Of a DNA stretch of 64,000 bases, positions 55,953-64,000 are shown piece by piece. Position 1 is the stretch's first letter. Every line of letters starts with the position of its first letter. Source of the stretch: Boswellia sacra (taxonomy: Eukaryota > Streptophyta > Magnoliopsida > Sapindales > Burseraceae); assembly GCA_013180625.2 (NCBI GenBank), contig SNVD02006154.1:175455-239454 (forward strand). Direction: 5' to 3'. Both the position numbers and the translations under genes were made by a program. Under the pieces are notes generated by a model, which did no database searches, had not been told where the DNA came from, and was given only the letters and a program-made list of their open reading frames with translations.

Positions 55953-57370
55953 ACTGGGGTGGGCATTTTGAATCAAACCAACTGGGTTTACCCGACCCAA
56001 GTCAGGTTTGGTCAGGTATGTATATCTATGATACCCAGAATCAAGTATAATTTCCAAGACCTGAAGAGTATTAGGTAATTTTCAGGTATATAGGATTCTA
56101 CCCAACGTGGACCCGAGCCGACCAGACCAATGTTTTTTTAAATTTAATTTTTTGACACGTGGCAACCTATTATTGGGTGTTATCTTTAGCATAGGCCATA
56201 ACAGATAGGATAATGAGTATGTAAAGTCTTTTTTCTCCCAAACCCTAACCCCAATTTCAATTAAAAAAACCCTAGCCCTAATCTGGCTCTCTCCTTTTCT
56301 TCCTCCCTTGAAGTGAAACTGACTGCCAACCTACCACTGTCGTATGCTATCCCACTATCGTCGTCGTCGTCGTCTTGCCTACTCATCACTTACTGAATAT
56401 CCCCAAGTAATCCTCTTTCATGGCCACCTCCATCCACCTCTATTGCACTCATAGCTCCACCAACTTTCCTTTCTTATCCAATGTCCTCCTCTATCAGCCT
56501 TATATGCAACGTCCTTTATCAAGGTTGCCTCTACTAGCCCTCAACTATCCTCTCTGTTGCACGCCACATTGTCTCTTCTATCTAAATCATTTCAAGCTTA
56601 AGGTGTTTTGTTATGTTTTGTTTTTGCATGGGTTTGAATCATTTGATGTTGTTTGCTTGCGTAATTTTGAGTTTGAACCATTGATGTTGTTTGCTTGTGT
56701 AATTTTGGGTTTGAATTGTAAGTATTGGCGTATTGCAAGCAACAATTAATCGATTATTTAATTCTAGGTTTTCTCTACCTCTCTTATTTCTCTTTTGAGC
56801 GTATATGTAATGTATTGATTTTGAGGCATGAGGTTTGATTATGGAGGATATCCAAAAATTCTTAACCCTTGATTGTTTGATTCATTCTTCATTCATACTA
56901 TATTCTATCGATTGGAAAGGCATTCAAAGATATTCCGAAAAACAATACAATATGATATTTTGATATCAGATAATTAAGGCATGAATCTCTTTTTTAATTT
57001 TTTATTATTGTGCTTTCTTCAAGTATATTATCCTAGTACTTATGGCTATTGAGGGAGGGGCTTTCTTGGCCATTAAGGGTCAAGAATATTTGGCAAGGTT
57101 CCGTGAAAATCTATGTTTTCTTCTTTTTCAACTTTGAGGTATTTGCCCTATTTGTCAAGACTTAAGACAACTAACTTAGTTTCTTGCATTATTAGGCTAT
57201 GGCCTAACAAGAACACCCGATTGACCTGACTTGACTTGAGCAGTTCAGGTAAGGTTGGTTCTATATATTTTTCTACTCGACCTCAAGGAGATTTGGAGAT
57301 ACCTGAAAGGTATCAGATCTAGTCAGTCAAGTCCAAACCCAACCTCACCTGACAAATGCCGACCCTTAAT
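55953..57370. mobile_element. hAT-like non-autonomous element (1418 bp)
   Basis: The left end ACTGGGGTGGGCATTTTG and the right end, as complement ATTAAGGGTCGGCATTTG, form an imperfect inverted repeat. Flanking 8-mers TGTTCGGC (55945-55952) and TGTTGCGC (57371-57378) match at six of eight bases. The sub-terminal regions are rich in CCCGACC and GGTCAGGT-type strings. A CGT triplet run lies near 56357-56374. A 109-codon frame inside has no recognisable domain. Confidence 0.55.
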
Positions 57371-57633
57371 TGTTGCGCTTATTTGATGAAGAGGGGTAAG
57401 CAAGTAATTTCTCAGTCAAAAGGGTCACTGCATCAAAATTTTTGGGAGAGGACTATATTTCAATAAGGCCCCTTAATTTGGGTCAAATTTGAATTTTCCC
57501 ATTGATTAAGTTGGATACTTAGCTAGCAGTCTAGTTCAACATAAACTAAAGGAAAAACATGTAGATCTCAAAGAAAACAAACAGAGAAGGCTTAGCTAAA
57601 ATCAACAGGAAAATGAAACTTAGTAGATTCCAC

Positions 57634-57845
57634 TTATTGGGAACAAAAATTAAAGGAGAACATAAGGATTGTTAGGAGTGTGACCAAAGTCTCACATTGG
57701 CTAGACATGGGAATGATCATGGGCATACTTTTGTCTGAACTTATAGTTCAATTATTGGAACAAAAATTAAAGGAGAACATAAGGATTGTTAGGAGTGTGA
57801 CCAAAGTCTCACATTGGCTAGACATGGGGAGGATCATGGGCATAT
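57634..57845 (+). repeat. Tandem duplication of TRIM 5' edge and its flank
   Basis: A block running from TTATTGGGAACAAAAATTAA through the first ~57 bases of the TRIM LTR (57634-57727) is repeated at 57752-57845, an offset of about 117 bases. Both copies contain the junction AAGGATTGTTAGGAGTG, so the duplication happened after the TRIM inserted. Confidence 0.88.
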
Positions 57846-58502
57846 AAGTTTGGACAAGATCTCCATTGGTATGAAGCCTTTTGGGTAGAATCCAAAAGCA
57901 AATCCATACAAGCTTAAGTCCAAAGTTGACAATATCATACTAATGTGGAGTTTTTGAGGTCCATAATCCCAACAAGTGGTATCAAAGCCTAGGCCCAAAC
58001 TTAACTAGGAGAATACGTGTAGGAAATTATCGGAGTGTCATACAAAAAGGTTGGTAGGCCCCAATTATACCAAACTAAGGTGGTGGGCCCTGGGTCTCAG
58101 TTAAAGCTCATGATTGGGTTTGTGGTTGGGCTCTATTGTATTAGACGTTGTACTCCAAATGCTTCATGGACGTGTCCTGACCCCAAGACGATGGAGAAGA
58201 GTGGACTTGGATAGAGTAGCTTTAGAGGTAGCAGAACTCGATGGAGCAAACGGATGGATGGTTGTTTGAGGAGAGGCCCAAAGAAATATCATAATAATGT
58301 GGTCCTTTGTTCGAGGGGAGGATTGTTGGGAGTTCGATCAAAATCTCATATTGGTTAGACATGGAGGATCATATGCATATAAGTATGGACAAGATCTCCA
58401 TTGGTATGAGGCATTTTGGATAATCCAAAAGCAAATCCATGAGGACTTTGGCACAAAGTGGACATTATCATACCAATGTGAAGTTTATTCATAGTCTTAA
58501 CA
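57787..58502 (+). mobile_element. Complete TRIM retrotransposon (716 bp)
   Basis: LTRs are at 57787-57974 (188 bp) and 58324-58502 (179 bp), starting TGTTAGGAGTGTGACC and TGTTGGGAGTTCGATC. A TGGTATCAAAGC primer site is at 57977, and polypurine tract CGAGGGGAGGAT precedes the 3' LTR. The 5-bp duplication AGGAT is perfect (57782-57786 and 58503-58507). It has no coding capacity; the 65-codon frame across the 3' LTR is chance. Same family as 3233-3718. Confidence 0.92.
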
Positions 58503-59660
58503 AGGATAAAAGGAGAATATAATTCCAAAAGTTGAGCAAGCAATATGGAAGAAATTCTGAGATGAAGCCTCCAATCCTAGAATATATATATATAGAGTTA
58601 CTATCAATCTTGATTACGAAAGCCAATTGTTAATCATAAGAATACTCTCGAAAATTCAAGTTCAATTTCCCAAGTGTTCATATGATTCTATGAACTTCTA
58701 GCCGGCATCAAGAATGGGCTTTATCTACGGACCCTAGGTGCAGCTCTGTAGGCTAGCGATCTGATCATATTGCATTTTGGACAAGCTATCACCGTATCAC
58801 GCAACAAAATCTTAGACATTCATGCTTTCGAGAAGATTTGAACTTCTATATAAGATTCTCAACAAGGTTTGAATTTGATAAGAATTACTACTAAACGCAG
58901 AACATTGAGACCAAAATCATGATTTATCAACTGGTTTTTTGGGTATATATTGATTGCAACTTATAAAGAACTTTATAGATGGTTAAAAAAATCATCAATA
59001 AAAAAAAGATGTTACATCGACTAAAAAATACTCAAATTTTTTAGGATTCTTTTATAAATCCTCGTCGGCTATCTTAAATTAAGTTTTAAAACATCATATA
59101 GACTTAAGATACTCCATCTTGTGATTTATTTGTGATCAAACACTTTCTAATAATTTATTATTAGGAAAGTACTTTACACTTTTGCACAACCAAACAATTA
59201 TTGATAATTTTGATTAAAGGTCAACTCTACTTGAAGAAACCATAACAAATAGATTAGTGGCCAATTAGTGTAATATGATTATATTTCCGAAAAGCAAGCG
59301 ACTTCCATGTCATTGGCCATTTCTATATGACATGTTTTGTTTTTATATATGTAAGTTTTTCATTTTGTTACATATTTCGAGCATCTTTTGATCATATGAT
59401 ACAAACCAAATAATTGAATTATTTGGCAGTATAATCCTCGTACTTTAATATTTCTAAAATACAACTTTTTCTTCCTATCTAAACTCAGGACAATATGTAG
59501 CCAATTTATCACCTAACAACAACAACAACAGCAACTAGAAGTTGAAGTGAGTTCACCTAACATCCCACCAGGCCGCCATACCCCCACTTGTTAATTTCTT
59601 CAAAATATTATAGGAATAAGAATAAAAGCGGTTATTCAATATCTAACAATTGTTATAAAA
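58503..59660. other. Intergenic DNA between TRIM and copia V
   Basis: No gene recognised. Bases about 58628-58715 (CTCGAAAATTCAAGTTCAAT, CAATTTCCCAAGTGTTC) are homologous to about 22664-22755, another sign that the flanks of NIP copies are duplicated. A CAACAA run lies near 59516-59531. Confidence 0.55.
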
Positions 59661-60069
59661 TGTTATAAAATGTAAGTGAATTTACTACCACTTGCATATT
59701 AGTGGAGTTACCACTTGGATATTAGTGGAGTTACCACTTGCATGTTAGTGGAGTTACCACTTATGTGTGTGTGCTCATGTGAGAAATATGTTTTTATTTT
59801 AATTAGGTACAATTACATTAATGGCCATTCATACTTCTCTATAAATAGGCATCCAACATTGTAATGTAGATGATGAAGAATAATAGAGAAAGGAAATCCT
59901 CTCATTTCTCATTCTTTCTTCTTTCTTTATTTCTACCATTATTTTGCTTTGCATTCTAGGAGTAATTCACATTTTCTTCACCTCATTTTGTTACTTATAT
60001 TACATATAAGTAACCTTCATTAAACCACTTATACCAATCCATACTTTTATTCACTTAATTTATAAAACG
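59661..60069 (+). repeat. 5' LTR of copia V (~409 bp)
   Basis: Starts TGTTATAAAATG and ends near TTATAAAACG, with the expected final CA mutated or shifted. CTATAAATAGGCATCC near 59840 is a good TATA box. The second LTR is outside the window. Confidence 0.7.
59686..59763 (+). repeat. 23-bp palindromic tandem repeat in the copia V LTR
   Basis: Three full units of TACCACTTGCATATTAGTGG plus AGT (59686, 59709, 59732) and a partial fourth. Each unit holds the inverted pair CCACT...AGTGG. It lies about 90 bases upstream of the TATA box, the place of enhancer repeats in LTRs. Confidence 0.88.
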
Positions 60070-60082
60070 TTATCAGCACGAA
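60070..60082 (+). other. Primer-binding site of copia V
   Basis: TTATCAGCACGAA directly after the LTR, a variant site known from a set of plant copia elements. Confidence 0.6.
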
Positions 60083-60518
60083 TTATTTTTCCAAAGGTAT
60101 GTTGTTTATCTTACCATATTCTTTCAATTATTATTCGATCAATTTTTCTTAATTTGTTCTTGTTAATATTAAATAATTGTTAACTACCTTATGAGTATGC
60201 TCTGTGGTTGCCATTATATTGGATCTTCCACATCAGAAAATAAGGCTAGTTTTATAATATTAAAATCATCTTATTATCCATCTTACTTTTATGTTCATAT
60301 TCTTGTTGTATTATTTGTGTCATCATTTATGTTTCAAATTTATTTGTTTATAGCCGCGACTTAAAGTTTTCTGGCCTAAATTCATTTGGTCGTGACTTTA
60401 AGTCTTTTGGCAATTAATTTACATTACTTGTGTTATTATTTAAACTATCAATATTAATCCAACTCAGAACCTGAAGTTCTAATTCCTAAGGATTAAATTT
60501 GTTCATTTTGATTAGAAA

Positions 60519-61526
60519 ATGGCAAATTTCAAAAAATTGATGTTTGAGCCATTGTTGCATAATGGAGACAATTATTCAGATTGGGCTGATGATGTTGTAC
60601 TTCACTTAAATTCCATGGGCATCGGACACACCATAACAAATGAAAATACTGCATCCCTGCAGGATCAGTCTAAGGCCATGATATTATTGCGTCATCATTT
60701 AAGTAAAGGCCTGAAATCCGAATATACAACTTTAACTGATCCATTAGCTCTTTGGAACAATTTGAAAGAAAGATTTGATCAGCAAAGAACAATAATATTG
60801 CCAAGGGCCCGATTCCAATGGCAAAATTTGAGACTTCAGGATTTCAAAACAATAAGCGAATATAACTCAGCCATGTTCAGAATTGTATCTCAATTGAGGT
60901 ACTGTGGGCAAACTGTTACTGAAGAGGAAATGTTAGAGAAAACACTATCTACATTTCATCCCTCCAACATGATCCTGATGCAACAATATCGAGAGCGCAA
61001 AATTAAGAAATACACTGAGTTGATATCATGTCTTTTGGTTGCTGAGCAAAACAATGAAATCCTATTAAAAAATTATCAATTACGTCCCACTGGATCTACA
61101 GCATTCCCTGAAGTGAATGCTATGTCATTTAATAAACGTGGTGGCAAGAGTGGTCGTGGTTTTGGCAGAAAAATTTTTCAACCTAGAGGTGGCCATTTCA
61201 AGAAATTTAAACCAAACCACCAGAAGTGGAACAGAAATGACTCGACATATGACAAAGAAAAAGGTCATCAACTCAAACCACAAAGAGGCAATGAAAGTAC
61301 TTGCTATAGATGTGGGGCAAAGGGCCATTGGTCACGTACTTGCCGTACACCAAAGCATTTAGTGGATCTGTATCAGGCTTCCATAAAGGATAAGGGAAAG
61401 AATGTTGAGACAAATTATATAGATGACCCAGTGGGTGACACTGATTTTGATATCTTAGATTTCTTTCCTAGTTCAGATGAAGCTATTGGCCAGATAATGA
61501 TTACTGAAAATGCCCCAGCCAACTGA
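60519..61526 (+). CDS. Copia V Gag, 335 residues, intact frame
   Basis: Starts MANFKKLMFEPLLHNGDNYS; UBN2-type gag core at about 60-180 (LWNNLKERFDQQRT, FRIVSQLRYCGQ), a basic Arg/Gly-rich stretch (about 205-230) and a zinc knuckle CYRCGAKGHWSRTC near 263 (CX2CX4HX4C). Its stop TGA is at 61524-61526 and pol begins in a different segment, so Pol is not made as a simple read-through of this copy. Gag builds the virus-like particle. Confidence 0.9.
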   Translation: MANFKKLMFEPLLHNGDNYSDWADDVVLHLNSMGIGHTITNENTASLQDQSKAMILLRHHLSKGLKSEYTTLTDPLALWNNLKERFDQQRTIILPRARFQWQNLRLQDFKTISEYNSAMFRIVSQLRYCGQTVTEEEMLEKTLSTFHPSNMILMQQYRERKIKKYTELISCLLVAEQNNEILLKNYQLRPTGSTAFPEVNAMSFNKRGGKSGRGFGRKIFQPRGGHFKKFKPNHQKWNRNDSTYDKEKGHQLKPQRGNESTCYRCGAKGHWSRTCRTPKHLVDLYQASIKDKGKNVETNYIDDPVGDTDFDILDFFPSSDEAIGQIMITENAPAN

Positions 61527-61691
61527 ATAACTATTACTTTCTCTATTTTGTTATATTTTGTAATGATGTCCTATTTTAATTTTTTTTTTTTGTTTTGATC
61601 TATCTTTTATGTACTTTCTTTATAAATAGTTTTGATATGCTTTTGTTTAGCATAAAATCATATCTAATGTGAACTTTTGTAATGAAAGGGA

Positions 61692-64000
61692 ATGGACATC
61701 AAGACTTTATCTTTGCCTAAAAATGATGGAAATCTGTGCCTAGTTGATAGTGCAACCACACATACAATTCTTAAAGATAAAAAATATTTCCTAAATTTAA
61801 CCTTTCTGGAAGTAAAGGTTAACACTAAATCAGGGTCCGTAAACATGATTGAGGGCTCTGGAAGAGCCACAATAATGCTGACAAATGGTACTCAGTTGAA
61901 TATTAATAATGCCTTATATTCAAGCAAATCTAGAAGAAATTTGCTCAGTTTCAAAGATATAAGACATAATGGATATCATATTGAGACATGTTGTGAAAAT
62001 AATATTGAATTCCTTTGTATTACCTCAATTGTCTCAGGACAGAAATTAATATTAGAGAAGCTTGAAGCTTTCTCTTCTGGGTTATATTACACATATATAA
62101 GGTCCATTCAAACATACGCAGTTATGAAACAGAAGTTTAATGATCCTAAGACTTTTATGTTATGGCATGACCGTCTTGGTCACCCAGGATCATCAATGAT
62201 GCGTATAATTGTTGAGAATACAAATGGACACCCACTAAAGAGTCAGAAAATTCTTCTGTCCAATGAAACTACTTGTACCGCTTGTTCGCAAGGAAAAGTG
62301 ATTGTTAGACCATCTCTCTCTAAGATTGGTCAAGAATCCCCATCATTTTTACAAAGAATCCAGGGGGATATATGTGGACCTATTCATCCACCGAGTGGAC
62401 CTTTTCGCTATTTTATGGTTCTAATTGATGCTTCTGCACGGTGGTCTCATATATGTTTGTTATCAACTAGAAATATTGCATTTGCAAAGCTACTTGCTCA
62501 AATTATAAAATTACGGACACATTTTCCAGATTATCCTATAAGGTCCATACGTTTGGATAATACTGGTGAGTTTACATCAAAAGTTTTTGATGATTATTGT
62601 ATGTCCGTTGGAATTGATATTGAGCATCCTGTCCCATATGTCCATACCCAAAATGGTTTGGCAGAATCACTTATAAAGCGACTGCAGATAATTGCACGAA
62701 CTTTATTATTGAGAACACAGTTGCCACCCTCTGTCTGGGGCCATGCTATTTTACATGCTGCATCATTGATCAGATTAAGGCCCACTGCGTATCATGAATA
62801 TTCACCAATACAACTTGTACTTGGCCAACAACCCAATATATCCCATCTAAGAATTTTCGGTTGTGCCGTACAATCCCCATTGCTCCCCCGAAGCGGACAA
62901 AAATGGGGCCTCAACGCAGGTTGGGGATATATGTAGGTTATAATTCTCCATCTATTATCAGATATTTGGAACCCATGACGGGTGATATTTTTACTGCACG
63001 ATTTGCAGATTGTCATTTTGATGAGACAGTTTTCCCACCTTTAGGAAAAAAGAAATGCCTCTCGAAGTTGGGCATGTGCCTCCTGAAAGAAATCCAGAAC
63101 TTTCTTGGAATGTGAAAACATTGTCTCATCTTGATCCTCGCACACCTCAATGTGAAAATGAAGTGCAAAGGATGATATATCTTCAGACTATCGCTAATCA
63201 GATGCCAGATGCATTTACTGATACAGCCAAGATAACAAAATCACATATACATGCTGCAAATACACCAGCTCGAATTGAGATTCCTGTTGAGCAAACCCCT
63301 AAAGCAACAATGAATAATCAAACTGTTGCACGCCAGAAGTGTGGCAGACCCCTTGGATCAAAAGATGCTATCCCTCGAAAAAGAAAATTGAATAATAATG
63401 GTCCTGATATAAATAATGATCGAGCTAAAGAATCCACATTCTCTGATTTGTCTCTTGAAATGACAAATGTTCCTAAAGAGACACCTGCCACTGAAGAGGC
63501 ACAAATTGTTGATGAAATGCATGTTCCTGAAGTAACAGCTAAATTTAAAAATGAGGAAATTTCTATTAATTATGCTTATACTAGAGAAATGTGGAAACGT
63601 GATGAAATTGTCATTTACGATGTATTTTCATTTGCAGTAGCCACGAATATTATGAATGATGACTTTGAACCACACACAGTGGATGAATGTAGACAAAGGC
63701 ATAACTGGCCTAAATGGAAAGAAGCAATTCAAGCAGAATTATCTTCTTTGGCCAAACGTGAAGTCTTTGGACCTGTAGTCCAAACGCCTAAAGATGTCAA
63801 ACCCGTTGGATATAAATGGGTATTTACTAGAAAACGAAATGAGAATCATGAGATTGCTAGGTATAAAGCCCGGCTAGTAGCTCAAGGTTTTTCTCAGAGA
63901 CCGGGTATTGATTTTGATGAAACTTATGCTCCAGTAATGGATATTATCACTTTTAGATATTTGATCAGTTTGGCAGTCTCGGAAAAACTTCACATGCGCC
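61692..64000 (+). pseudogene. Copia V Pol (protease, integrase, start of RT), two frameshifts, partial
   Basis: Frame 1 (61692-62936) starts MDIKTLSLPKNDG with protease CLVDSATTHTIL, pre-integrase LWHDRLGHPG and CTACSQGK, and integrase GDICGPIHPP, RLDNTGEF, HTQNGLAESL. Near 62870 the homology moves to another frame (APPKRTKMGPQRRLGIYVGY, to about 63045). It then moves to a third frame that is open from ATG 63055 to the window end, with LSHLDPRTPQCE, RKWLN-linker sequence and RT start YKWVFTRKRNENHEIARYKA. Only two shifts in 2.3 kb means slight decay or base-calling errors. Pol beyond base 64000 is unseen. Confidence 0.85.

Larger units (their letters stand above)
59661..64000 (+). mobile_element. 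Copia retrotransposon V, 5' part, cut by window edge
   Basis: LTR (59661-60069), primer site, separate gag (60519-61526) and pol (from 61692) run off the right edge in the first part of reverse transcriptase. Gag and pol are separate frames with a 165-base gap. The start TGTTATAAAATG is present twice in a row (59651 and 59661), so the exact left end is uncertain by ten bases. Confidence 0.87.

Noticed and set aside
56420..56749. 109-codon + frame as a gene
   Set aside because: It lies inside a hAT-like element, has no domain, and its composition follows local C/T-rich and repeated GTTTGAA sequence.
59686..59763. CRISPR-like array
   Set aside because: The 23-bp units are directly adjacent without spacers, in a retrotransposon LTR of a plant genome.

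Overview
This window is nuclear DNA of a flowering plant, most likely a eudicot. The sequence is AT-rich. It holds interrupted, intron-containing genes with GT-AG splice sites, plant-type LTR retrotransposons (copia, gypsy chromovirus, Athila-like, TRIM), CACTA, hAT-like and Mutator-like elements, and an aquaporin family (NIP) found in plants. No bacterial, organellar, tRNA, rRNA or CRISPR features were seen.

The host-gene content is a local cluster of three NIP (NOD26-like intrinsic protein) aquaporin copies, all on the + strand and all resembling the NIP6;1/NIP5;1 boric-acid channel group. Copy 1 (9895-20453) is a pseudogene: it has a 2-base deletion in exon 2, exon 3 is split by a 9.6 kb nested copia insertion, and exons 4-5 are missing. 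Copy 2 (24811-31661) is also broken: its first NPA box reads NAA, copia III sits in intron 3, exon 4 is duplicated in tandem and exon 5 is lost. Copy 3 (47326-49028) is the only copy with five consistent exons and an open 246-codon frame. Its cytosolic N-terminus is only 23 residues and its inferred pore filter is unusual. Copies 2 and 3, with several kb of upstream DNA, form a segmental tandem duplication.

Almost everything else is mobile DNA, much of it nested. From left to right: an Athila-like gypsy element (1-3232, - strand) sits inside a TRIM (3233-3718); small DNA transposons lie at 4076-8650; copia I (-) sits in NIP copy 1 with copia II (+) inside it; copia III (+) sits in NIP copy 2; copia IV (+) follows and is itself split by a CACTA element (34420-39310). 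Further insertions and duplications lie at 42-46.6 kb. A young chromovirus gypsy element with a fully open gag-pol lies at 49250-54415. Then come a hAT-like element (55953-57370), a complete TRIM (57787-58502), and copia V, which runs off the right edge.

The most unusual object is the CACTA element. Instead of a recognisable transposase it carries exons of two unrelated host genes in one orientation: a HAD-IIA-type hydrolase followed by coatomer subunit delta, with introns retained. This is a Pack-CACTA style chimeric gene capture.
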